Shown here: positions 26,938 through 37,074 of the stretch, one piece after another
Layout: every line of letters starts with the position of its first letter
Numbering within the stretch: position 1 is the first letter of the stretch
Assembly: GCA_933207985.1 (NCBI GenBank)
Contig: OW240913.1
Span: 322,338,602-322,402,601, forward strand
Reading direction: 5' to 3'
From: Pelobates cultripes
Lineage: Eukaryota; Chordata; Amphibia; Anura; Pelobatidae
DNA length: 64,000 nucleotides
Made by a program: the position numbers and the translations under genes
The notes under the pieces: model-generated
The model's database searches: none
What the model was told of the DNA's origin: nothing
What the model saw: only the letters and a program-made list of their open reading frames with translations

Positions 26938-27217
26938 TGAGTCCTGATAGAATACAGTGTCGGAGTGTTCCTCTGACAGCCAGACATGCGAGAGAGGGAG
27001 GGCCCGGCTTGGAAGGATACAGACAGCCATCTGAGCTCCCTCTCTCTTAGAATGCAAGAGTACAATAGAATGGGAAGGGGGAATTTGTGGTCAATGGAAG
27101 ATTGAGTACAATTATGTCTGAAACTATAGGCTCTAGCCACTAAACTGCCCAACGTGGTGACTTGAGAACTGATTTTAACATGTATTAACCCACTTAGAAC
27201 AATTCCACAATAGGCAA

Positions 27218-27440
27218 TTAAAGGGACACTCCAGGCACCCAGACCACTGCAAAATGACTTTCAATTTACCTGTGGCTGCCACGATGCGTTCTTGTAGTTC
27301 TTCATAATTGTCTCGCTGCCCTCTGGCGTCGGCGAGAATGCTGTGCAGCATTATGGGGAAGTGAAGATCGGCGCACGGTGTTTGCCTGGATCTGAGAAGA
27401 CAGAAGGGCAGCAAGAGAACTATGAACTTTATCATTCTGC
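27218..27440. mobile_element. TTAA MITE family 1, partial
   Basis: Left end TTAAAGGGACACTCCAGGC and CACCCAGACCACTGCAAAAT; right end not found. The minus strand carries CAGGTAAAT at 27264-27272 preceded by an open stretch and a CTTCTGTCTTCTCAG acceptor-like sequence. Confidence 0.6.
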
Positions 27441-28457
27441 CGTTATTCTGTGTTCCTTGATCTCGGCTTGTCCCTGACTCTGCTTTAAATGCTTACAAGA
27501 GTGTTAACCCCACTGGAGGTTTTTATGTTAAGCCCAGTGATATGTATCTTTGTTTTCTTATTTTGTTCACATAGGTTTTGTTGCCCTGGTCTCTGCCTGT
27601 CTGGGTTATCTAATCCTGGCATTGCCATAATTGTTAAGTGAAAAGGATGCAGGTTGCACAACTGTATGCAACTATGAGTGTTAATATTACAGAAATTCTA
27701 GCACAGCCATGTTATATAACATATACAAAACAGCAAACAAAAACATTTGGAAAAAAATATGTATGCCAGTTCTGGATCCCATGGGACAGTCAAAATTTAG
27801 ACTATTGTCCTGCCATTATGAGTGTGTTCCCTGGTGCATGCCTCCCAAGTCTGATTTTGTGGTTCTGTCCCACTTTAGATGGGTGACACCGGGGGAACTG
27901 TCCTCAGGCTGCCCTGTCCAATTAGACGTGCTTCGGCTGTGCAGTGTGCAATAGGAACCATGCAGGGGGAGCATTAGCAGTGCTCCTTTGAGGGTCCTGA
28001 AGGCTGGCTAGGCAGACTGTCAGTTGGCAAGCCCACCACTTTTTTCAGGCACAACCACTGCTTTTCCATGTGGCCTCGTTAAGCTTCTTGCGTGCCTGGT
28101 GATGCCCCCCTCAGGACTCTGCCAACCTGTCTCGAGTTGCAAATGGCAATATGCTGGAAAGTATGCCCTGGTGTCCCATGTCTAAAAAGACCAGGAATTT
28201 ATCCCCACAAAGTGCATTACAAATGCATAATTAGAAACACTTCAGCCCATGTCAGAGTTCTACAGAAGCGTATCCATCCCCAAGTGGAGCTAGCCAGCAG
28301 TTCTGCCAGTCAGAATTATGTATAAAAAGGTAAGCAACGCCACTATTACAATCTGAAGTGGAAAAACACAAACTGAAGGTAAAAATTAAATTACCTAAAC
28401 AGTCTTCAATACTGTAGATAAAATATAGGACTCCCCCAAGTCCTCAAAAGAATATAT

Positions 28458-29104
28458 ACAAACACACAATATCTACAGTGGAAAAAGGAAACAAAATCCT
28501 CAGCTCCCAGTGGATTGGCTGATGGCGACCACGGGAGTGGCTAATGAGGTTTAAAAACCCAGTTTAGTGCCATACGAAGAGTGGATGGCTCCCGTGATAG
28601 GAGCGTCACTAACTTATTATTACCCCTGAGGAAGTTCGGACCCATATCGGACGAAACGCGTAGGGTTTAGACATTTTAAGGGAACTTTTTCACTTTTATT
28701 ATTATTAATTTTATTTTTATTTATTTGATGTTTTATGTGAGTAAATAAAGATTTGTGTGCTTAAACCGATTGCAGAGTGGTGATCAACAGGAAAGACCAA
28801 GACCTAAACTGGGTGGAAAGAACATCTATTTAATTTGTTGTGCCTGTATCCTACAGTAATCCTGTAAGTGTTTCTCATATTTAAGCACAGCTCTTCTGGT
28901 ATTTTACGTTTTGCACTAGTATTTCTTTATTTTTGTTCCCATATGTCTGTCCATCTGTAATGAAGACTTCAACACCATTTGATATGCCTACAATCAATTT
29001 GTGTTTGTGAGTGCTATTTACACCATTTTATCTTATGGTGTTTATACAATATCACTCTATGAGGATTTTGTTTCCTCTTTCCACTGTAGATATTGTGTGT
29101 TTGT
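28458..29104. mobile_element. Element with 45-bp inverted repeats (647 bp)
   Basis: Arms 28458-28502 and 29060-29104 match at 44 of 45 positions (ACAAACACACAATATCTACA outermost). Interior contains CCTGAGGAAGTTCGGACC followed by CGAAACGCGT at 28652-28661. No transposase frame; target duplication not clear. Confidence 0.82.
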
Positions 29105-29814
29105 AAAGTCAGAATGATATGCATGCAGGCCATGCTGATACAACCACGTTTTGGTCAACCTGCCTACTTCTGTGTGGATTGGCCTCATTCCCCCCACATT
29201 GCTGCTCTGGATCCCATATTCCATGTGAGTTCTAATTCTGAGGATCATGCGACTTATTCCACAGTGCCAAGCCAATGGGATAGAGCACACTTATAGAGCA
29301 GGAGAGAAAGAACATCAGTGCATTTAAAGTGGATCTGTCATCAAAAATAAACTTTGTCTAATCTGCTTCTATACAGCGCCCTGTGTCTGAATCTCTTTTT
29401 ATTTATTTTTCTAGCGCTTTAGTCTTCATAAAATACATGAGGAAAAGTACAGAATATTTATCCTTATGTATAGCAGCAAAGTTGTCAAAACGTGTCAATA
29501 GGCAAAGCTAGTTTCTGTTTCAGAAGCCAATTAAATTTACCCAACAATTCATCCAGTAAAAAGCAAGCCTACAAAATGGGAAACAGCAGAAATCATGGGC
29601 ACAGGAGAAGAAAATGGCTGAACCCAGATATGGAGATCCAGCACAAGGAAGAAAAGAGAATAAATATAAGTCAAGAGAATCATTAAGATACTTAAGGAAA
29701 GGAACACTAAAAGATACCACAAATGGCAGGCCACTTTAATCACATCCCATTAGTGATAATTGCAAACGTTTGATTTCTGCGTTATTCACATTAGTCCATT
29801 TGCAAACTCCTGTT

Positions 29815-30540
29815 GCTTCCATCTCAAAAACAGAGCTCACATCCGCTCTAACCAATACTGGATGCAGCTTTGGTGCTCGTCCATAATGCCCTCGTCTACC
29901 GCCTTGACTACTGCAATCTGCTTCTTATTGGTCTTAGTCGTTCTCAGCTTCCTCCACTACAGTTAATAATGAATATCCTCGAATGTCTCCACCCTCTGTC
30001 AGTCCTTACAGCGGCCTAACTTGAAATATAGGGCCTTGCTTGCAAATAACACTGCTCCTGTCCACTTATCCTCACTAATATACAAGTATGTCCCATCAAG
30101 GCCCCTACGCTCTGCCAAAGATCTGCATCTATCCTCTATTCGTACATGTACCCCTGACTCTCACCTTCAACACTTGTTTAGGGCTGGACCATTCCCCGAA
30201 AACTCACTTTTCAAGAAGGCATATCATTAAATTGTTAACATCTTAATCTCTCCACCACTCACTAACCACCTTATCTCCTGCAACTGTCACCTAATAAACT
30301 AGGCCTTCTTTTTAAACTCTTTAGCAACCTCCTTTTACATATATAAAATACATTCTACCATTACCTATGGTGTTATTTTACTCCTCTCCCCTTAGAACGT
30401 CAGCTTGTTTGAGCATGGTCCTCAGCACCTTCTGTTCCTGTACGAACAACTTGACTTGTTGAGACTACTTGTTTGTTAGTCCACCTATTGTACAACGCTG
30501 CAGAATATGTTGATGCTTTATATATAGTATGTCTCTTCCA
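29815..30540 (+). mobile_element. L2/CR1-type LINE remnant (RT C-terminus and 3' tail)
   Basis: At 29882 the frame reads HNALVYRLDYCNLLLIG, the RLDYCN-LL motif near the end of L2/CR1-type reverse transcriptases. A shifted frame at about 30045-30220 (IYKYVPSRPLRSAKDLHL) fits the block that follows. Frameshifts and stops show decay. The tail at about 30395-30535 ends in diverged CCTATTGTACAACGCTGCAG and GCTTTATATATA. Confidence 0.75.
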
Positions 30541-30837
30541 GAGAAGTGAGATTGTTATGTTCTTCCACGCCATTAACCCCTTAAGGACGGAGCCAAATGT
30601 ACACGTTGTGAACAAAACAAAATGTAAACAAAACCTGGCATTTGCGCTACATGTTTGTCCAACTGTAATTCACCTCTTTCATAGTAAATACACCCACCCT
30701 TATTATATATAATTTTATTCAGGGGAAACAGGGCTTTCATTTAATATCAAATATTTAGCTATCAAACAAAATTTAATATGAAAAAAATGGGAGAAAATAA
30801 GATTTTTTTGTATTTTTTTAGTTCTACATGACATTTT

Positions 30838-32538
30838 TTTTTTTTTAATTCTTTATTTTTGAGTGCATGGATAGACAAAACAGCTTACTCTGCCACAACA
30901 GCGTTAGTAAGCATAGACATATCGTATTGATGTTCCATTTATGGCATTTGAGCAGTGCACATTTTTGTATATAGATGCATGAACAGAACATATATTTATA
31001 TTGGTTAGGCATTACATTTAAATTTACTAGTTTAATCTACGCTTTATATGAAGAGTATGCATGCTAATCAAGTACAGTGCTTGCAAGTTAACTGTGGGAA
31101 ACATAAAGTGAGGGCATTGCTAGATATGCTAGGTTATGATATAGGCCCCTGAAGTCTAATCCGCTGTGTTGCCGGTACCTGGCTAGTTTGACTGTATAGA
31201 TAAGCATATCACTTATAAGTTACTCAACACAAGTTAAGGTCGCATTAGGTGGGCGACATAGTTCAACATGAAAGGATATGGCATACGATTAATATTCGGG
31301 CTATTCTACGCTGTAAAAACATGTTATAACATTGCTAACGTTAGTCTGTTTCAGGGAGGTCAGGCTTGAAAATATTGCGAGACATAGTCCTCTATAACTG
31401 CATGGATGTGGTGGCATGACAGCAGTACCGGCCGCAGTGCGGCAGTGAGAGTCAGTGAAAGTCAGCCTACTCCTGTAGTCGGCACTTGCAGGGCACATAC
31501 TGGAAAGTCCCATGGGGCCTTGGCGTCGCCGATCATGGAAGCTAGAGGGACTCCGCCGTTGCCTCCCGGTCCTGTGTGAGTGCCTTGGGTGGTGGGGGTG
31601 TATGCTTTGTGGTGTGACAGTTTCTCTGCTCCCCATGCTGTTTGGCGAGTGTGAGACTCTGTGTGTCCCCTTGATGTGGAGGTAAAGCCCTTCAGAGTGC
31701 TGTTTGCAGCTGTGTATCGCTGCACTTGGGTAGAGTGTTGACAGGCTTTTTTGACTTCGCCTGGTGTAGGCCGGGTATAGGCCCCTTGAGTGCGCCATTT
31801 TAGTTTGTGGAGCGGCGGGCTGCGTTTGGTGGCTCTCCGAGCCTGTCGGGACTCAGGCTTGCAGTGTCGGGTGCTCGGTCTGCTGCCTTTAAGTCTGGGT
31901 AGAGCTTTTGTTACCTTCTGCAGCTTCGTGTTGGTTGGTGGTGTAGCTATGCGTTTCAGCGCTGGTAGTCTTGCAGGAGAGGTAGCGGGCAGTTGGGGTA
32001 CCGCTGTGGCTGCTTGGTTTTGTGCCAGTATGGCCTGCCACCGTGTCCAGAAGAGGTCGAATGCTGCCGCTATGCGGTCCTCCTGAGGGTTCACGCTTGC
32101 CAGCTGCGCTGAGAGAGGTTGGACAAGTGGGGGCCTAGAAGCTCGGTCGGCAGTCACCATCTTGGCCTCTGGGTATGTGCTGCTTGCAGTCCTGGGAGCT
32201 TGTGGGGTTCTGTAGCCCTGTGGAGTCTGGACCGGGATGACCCCCGCCGGTCCATGGGGGGGGGGACAGGGGCCCTTAGTCGTCAAGGTGGCTAGTCGCG
32301 GCGGTGGGAGAGCGGCTGTCCTTCCCGCGCTCGCCTTGTGAGTAGGCTTCGATTGCCGGATCGGTGAAAGTAGCTTGTAGCGCCGTTTGTGGGGTATCAT
32401 TCTGTTCTGCTTAATGTCCCCTTACGGCTGGTGGCCGTTGTGGCCTGATTAGTTGCTTTTGGAGCGTGAAAATTGCTTTTGAGTGTAGCTTTTTGCAGGA
32501 ACTTGTGTGATTCACGTCCTCCAGGCTCTGCGGTCAGC
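30838..32538 (-). mobile_element. Retroposon with 15-bp target duplication (1.7 kb)
   Basis: TCTACATGACATTTT occurs at 30823-30837 and again at 32539-32553. Between them, read on the minus strand, lies a 1701-bp insert that begins CTGACCGCAGAGCCTGGAGG and ends AATAAAGAATT plus poly(A), the structure of an LINE-machinery retroposition product. It carries a 312-codon ORF but no reverse transcriptase. Confidence 0.85.
31462..32400 (-). CDS. 312-aa ORF of unknown function in retroposon
   Basis: Opens MIPHKRRYKL, 312 residues, rich in Pro, Thr, Ala, Arg, Lys and Gln with few acidic residues (basic overall). A short amphipathic segment AAFDLFWTRWQAILAQ lies near residues 111-126. I do not recognise a domain: no zinc knuckle, RRM or reverse-transcriptase motif was seen. 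Its place, about 138 bases from the 5' end of the retroposon, suggests a LINE ORF1-like nucleic-acid-binding protein, by position only. It could be a chance frame in GC-rich sequence. Confidence 0.45.
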   Translation of the reverse strand: MIPHKRRYKLLSPIRQSKPTHKASAGRTAALPPPRLATLTTKGPCPPPHGPAGVIPVQTPQGYRTPQAPRTASSTYPEAKMVTADRASRPPLVQPLSAQLASVNPQEDRIAAAFDLFWTRWQAILAQNQAATAVPQLPATSPARLPALKRIATPPTNTKLQKVTKALPRLKGSRPSTRHCKPESRQARRATKRSPPLHKLKWRTQGAYTRPTPGEVKKACQHSTQVQRYTAANSTLKGFTSTSRGHTESHTRQTAWGAEKLSHHKAYTPTTQGTHTGPGGNGGVPLASMIGDAKAPWDFPVCALQVPTTGVG

Positions 32539-33539
32539 TCTACATGACATTTTAACGGTCAATGTCATAATACTGTTTGCTTTTACTGCAATAAAATACA
32601 CATATTTGTATTCAGCAAAGTCTCACGTGTAAAACAGTACCCCCTATGTACAGGTTTTATGGCGTTTTGGGAAGTTACAGGGTCAAATATAGCACGTTAC
32701 ATTTGAAATTGAAATTTGCCAGATTGGTTACGTTGCCTTTGGGACTTTATAGTGGCCCAGGAAAGAAATTTGGCATCCTGGTCCATTAATGACATATCAT
32801 TTGCAATAGTAGACAATCCAAGGTATTGCAAATGGGGTCTGTCCAGTCTTTTTTAGTAGCCATTTGGTCACAAACACTGGCCAAAGTTAGTGTTAGTATT
32901 TGTTTGTGTGTGAAAAATGCAAAAAACGCCAATTTTGGCCAGTGTTTGTGACTAAGTGGCTACTAAAAAAGACTGGACATACCCTGTTTGCAATACCTTG
33001 GGTTGTCTACTACTGCAAATGGTATGCCATCATAGGGTAATTTTCATTCTTGGGCTACCATAGGGTCTCAAAGGCAACGTAACCAATCTGGCGAATTTGA
33101 ATGTGAAAAAAATGAAACACAAGCCTTATATTTGACGCTGTAACTTTTGAAAACACCATAAAACCTGTACATGAGAGGTACTGTTGTACTCGGGAGACTT
33201 CGCCGAACACAAATAATTGTGTTTCAAAACAGTAAAAAGTATCGCAGCAATAATATCGTCCGTGTAAGTGCTGTTTGTGCGTGAAAAATGCAAAAAAACA
33301 TCACCTTTACTGGCGATATCATCGTTGTAATACATTTTACTGTTATGAAACAGAAGTCTCCCGAGTAGAACAGTACCCCCCATATTCAGGTTTTATGGTG
33401 TCTAGGAAAGTTATAGGGTTAAATATAGCGCTAGCAAATTAAATTCCCTTTACTTTCGGCATGGGTTGTCAGGCAGGTCCCGCTAATGTTAATTAATTAA
33501 CATACCTAATTATGTAAAAATATTACATAAATATATATG

Positions 33540-33550
33540 TAGAATTAATA

Positions 33551-33593
<43 letters not shown>

Positions 33594-34090
33594 GTATGTG
33601 TGATATATATATATATATATATGTATATATCTATATAATTTTTAAAAAATATTTTTATTTATATATAGGTATATATATAGTGATATATACGTATATATTT
33701 ATGTATATAGATATATATATATTATTTCGTTCTACGTGTATTTTGATATAAATATATATATATTAATATCACACTACAGTTAGAACGAAATAACACACAT
33801 CTATATATTTTTTTATTATTTTTTTTATTATTTTTTGAATCTTATTTTTTAACGGATTTACATTTTTTATTTTTTTATATTATATATAAATATATATATA
33901 TAACAATAATTATATATATTTAATCAATATCAGTCTACATGTAATTGGTATTAATATATATATATACAATTATATATATATTAATAGTAAAATACACCTA
34001 GACAGTGTATGTGTGTGTATGTATATGTGTATATATATACTTAGATCATATATATATATATATATGATCTAAGTATATATATTTATTTTT
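33540..34090. repeat. AT-rich microsatellites and AT palindrome
   Basis: (AT)n runs at 33556-33592 and 33602-33622 and an AT palindrome at about 34031-34080 with CTTAGATCAT / ATGATCTAAG arms. TTATTTCGTTCT (33722) pairs with AGAACGAAATAA (33782). Confidence 0.85.
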
Positions 34091-34399
34091 TACACTTTTT
34101 AACTTTTTTAAATTTTATTTATTTTATTTCCAGCCAGCAGGCGGACCACCTGTCATTACAGGCAGCCCCCCTGCTGGCAATGCAGGAGGCAGCTATCCTG
34201 GCCATGTGATTGAGAGGCCAGGGGGTTGGACGTGCCGCTGGGGGCTCCCTGGGAGTCCCCCCAACCGCGATCGCCAGCGTGGGATCGCCGGCGACCGGGT
34301 AAGTAAAGAAAGACCGGAGGGCGTACTATTACGCCCGGCGGCGTTTAGAGCCGCCTAAAATAGGGTGTAATAGAACGCCCTCCGGTCTTAAGAGGTTAA

Positions 34400-35449
34400 A
34401 CACTATTGCAGTGTTATTTGCAGTTTTATAAGGCAGTAGAAGTAAGTGAAAAACATACTTATTTCTACTGAATTTCTGTAAATGCACATATTAGACATGT
34501 GCGATTTGTTTCATTCCGAATGTACATTTGTACAAATTTCATGCCATTCCCGAAGTCCTGAAGCGCCGAAGTGACGAAGTTCGGTAGTTCGGAAGCACCT
34601 GAATCACTCTGAAGCCGATGTGATTCGGATTTCTGAAAAGTGGCAAAACAAGAGAGAGGGAGGGAAAATTACGTGAATGATGACAGGAATCAGGACCAAT
34701 AAGATAATTCCTTTTGTGCAATGACATCATATCCTGTACACGTCACATCGCAGCTGCCAGTGGACCCTGAAGGACGTGTGAGTAAGTACTTTGCTCCCTC
34801 GCCACCTGGCATGGGATGTTTGTCCCATGCAGTCTCGCGCAGTCTCTACTGCGCATGACTGCATCAGACAAATATCCTTAGCCAATTATCATGTAGGATA
34901 TATAAAGTAGACATGTGCAATTTGTTTCGTTCCGACAACATTCGGCAGTTCCGAAGTGCTGAACCGAATGCCATTGGTCCGAATGGCAGACACATTTTTT
35001 TACTTACCCGAATTTCCAAATCGAACTAAACCAAATTTTTTGCCCATGTACATCCCTAGCACATATGCACTCTGCATTTTTCCAGCAATGCAATTTATCA
35101 GAGTAAACTAATTTAGATATTTTGCAGGGCTTATAAATTAAAATAAATAAACTATAAAGAAATATTTTTTTTAAATAATCAGTAGTTAACTTTTTGTTGG
35201 CCACTGGGCTGTGCTAAAATTGAAGATGTGAAAGTTCCCCTTTGAAGGACAATATATTACATGAATGAGTGTAAATAAAAAGTGAAAATTGTGAAATTAT
35301 AACAAAAGTTAAATAATTGCTTGACATTAACTCAGGGGTTCTGATAAAAAAAAAATCACTCACAAAGGGGCTAATACCACTCATATTTTAGGCAGCAAAT
35401 GTATGATCCATAATAATACAAAGTATAACTTTTATAATATATATATATA
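34400..35449. other. DNA upstream of ETAA1, copy A
   Basis: Duplicated at 41738-42787. It holds two similar segments with GACATGTGCGATTTGTTTC (34494) and GACATGTGCAATTTGTTTCG (34909), each followed by CCGAA-rich sequence, probably halves of an old repeat. No coding sequence recognised. Confidence 0.6.
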
Positions 35450-36558
35450 TATATCCTCGTTCTATAATAATGCACAGTTATCATGTATGTTAATCCAAAT
35501 AAATGTGCTCTATAATAATATATAATAACCTATGTATTCCAAGCCATATATGTGTTCTATAATAATATATAATAACCTATGTATTCCATACCATATAATA
35601 TGTGCTCTGTAATAATATATAATAACCTATGTATTCCATACCATATAATATGTGCTCTGTAATAATATGTAATACCCTATGTATTCCATACCATATAAAA
35701 TGTGCTCTATAACAATATATGATAACCTATGTATTCCATACCATATAAAATGTGTTCTATAATAATATATAATAACCTATGTATTCCATACCATATAATA
35801 TGTGCTCTATAATAATATATAATAACCTATGAATTGCATACCATATAATATGTGCTCTATAATAATATATAATAACCTATGTATTCCATACCATGTAATA
35901 TGTGCTCTATAATAATATATAATAACCTATGTATTCCATACCATATAATATAATATGTGCTCTATAATAATATATAATAACCTATGTATTCCATACCATG
36001 TAATATGTGCTCTATAATAATATATAATAACCTATGTATTCCATACCATATAATATAATATGTGCTCTATAATAATATATAAGAACCTATGTATTCCATA
36101 CCATGTAATATGTGCTCTATAATAATATATAATAACCTATGTATTCCATACCATATATGTGCTCTATAATAATATATAATAACCTATGTATTCCATACCA
36201 TATAATATGTGCTCTATAATATATAATAACCTATGTATTCCATACCATATATGTGCTCTATAATAATATATAATAACCTATGTATTCCATACCATATATG
36301 TGCTCTATAATAATATATAATAATCTATGTATTCCATACCATATAATATGTGCTCTATAATAATATATAATAATCTATGTATTCCATACCATATAATATG
36401 TGTTCTATAATAATATATAATAACCTATGTATTCCATACCATGTAATATGTGTTCTATAATAATATATAATAACCTATGTATTCCATACCATGTAATATG
36501 TGCTCTATAATAATATATAATAATCTATGTATTCCATACCATGTAATATGTGCTCTGT
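35450..36558. repeat. AT-rich 50-bp minisatellite, copy A
   Basis: About 22 tandem units of about 50 bases; the core is CTATAATAATATATAATAAC followed by CTATGTATTCCATACCATAT and TGTGCT. Variants differ by single bases and by an extra ATAAT near the unit end. The array stops immediately before the CpG-rich promoter. Confidence 0.92.
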
Positions 36559-36559
36559 A

Positions 36560-36857
36560 GTGCTCAGTTCAGAGCAGGCTTCTGATTGGTTCACGAGCTC
36601 AGCCTCTCCTTACTAAGGGAAACTGTCAGCTTTCCCACACTTCTCAGACAGCTCTGCGCCGACGGCGTGACGTCACTCCGCCGTCCAGCTGTCCAATGTG
36701 GGAGGACGTCTCTCGTCCAGCCAATGAGCGCAATGGTCTCTGTCAGCAAGATGGCGGCCGGGGCTGTGTGAGAAGTTACGGTTACCGGACACGCCATGGC
36801 GCTGCTCGGTTAGGGGACACGCCGGCCTAAGATGCAAGCGGACACCGAGGAAAAACA
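36560..36857 (+). promoter_or_regulatory. ETAA1: ETAA1 promoter / 5' UTR, copy A
   Basis: GC- and CpG-rich island starting abruptly after the AT-rich minisatellite. Motifs seen: inverted CCAAT box ATTGG at 36585, perfect CRE TGACGTCA at 36668-36675, CCAAT at 36693 and 36721, and the YY1-type AAGATGGCGGC at 36748-36758. No TATA box. This is the pattern of a housekeeping promoter; the YY1 motif usually lies just downstream of the transcription start, which would put the start near 36730-36750. The motifs are seen directly; their use is inferred. Confidence 0.75.
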
Positions 36858-36861
36858 ATGA
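36751..36861 (+). promoter_or_regulatory. Three short upstream ORFs before ETAA1
   Basis: Three upstream ATGs precede the ETAA1 start: 36751-36771 (MAAGAV, inside the YY1 motif), 36796-36813 (MALLG, strong context GCCATGG) and 36832-36861 (MQADTEEKQ). The TGA of the third overlaps the ETAA1 ATG as ATGA. All three are kept in copy B at 43793, 43838 and 43874. Which are in the mRNA depends on the unseen transcription start. Confidence 0.6.
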
Positions 36862-37056
36862 GCCGCAGGAAGCCGCCTACTGACAGGACCCGGGCGAAAC
36901 CTCGGGTGGACAGTGAGCGGGAGGAGGAGGCGGAGAGAGGGCGCTGCAGGGAGACCCCGAGCAAGGCCGGGGGGAGGCTCAGCCGGGGCGGGAGGCCTCG
37001 GGGGGGCCAGCCAGCCACCCAGACCGGCTCTGTACCCAAACCTCAGAGAGAAGAGG
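36858..37056 (+). CDS. ETAA1: ETAA1 exon 1 (copy A, likely other haplotype)
   Basis: Second copy of the first coding exon, 66 codons plus one base, with intact ATG, open frame and the same GTGAGA donor. It lies 7042 bases upstream of copy B. Only a few substitutions separate the two (R40 and G44 here). It is followed by its own intron-1 minisatellite, which runs into a 100-N gap, so it has no exons 2-6 of its own before copy B begins. Either it is the same exon from the other haplotype left unmerged in the assembly, or a real alternative first exon. Confidence 0.85.
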
Positions 37057-37074
37057 GTGAGAGCCGTGTGACCG

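Larger units (their letters stand above)
30573..34399. mobile_element. Long TTAACCCCTTAAGGAC element (3.8 kb incl. insert)
   Basis: Left end TTAACCCCTTAAGGACGG, right end CCGGTCTTAAGAGGTTAA, the same ends as the 80-bp MITEs at 11818 and 20399. Without the 1.7-kb retroposon insert it is about 2.1 kb. Interior: a large hairpin (about 32650-32890 against 32930-33170), a second (about 33177-33240 against 33340-33400), AT microsatellites (33540-34080) and a GC-rich right end. No transposase frame. Confidence 0.8.
34177..37056. repeat. Duplicated ETAA1 5' region, copy A
   Basis: Sequence from 34177 onward matches 41515 onward with a constant offset of 7338, dropping to 7042 after the AT-rich minisatellite, which is about 296 bases shorter in copy B. 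Outside the minisatellite only roughly ten substitutions were noticed over about 1.8 kb, the level expected between two alleles. Confidence 0.9.

Noticed and set aside
27175..27435. Minus-strand ORF starting MIKFIVLLLPFCLL, looking like a signal peptide, with acceptor- and donor-like sites
   Set aside because: It lies in a MITE whose other copies have the same donor-like motif; no known protein recognised. Kept only as part of the splice-donor finding.
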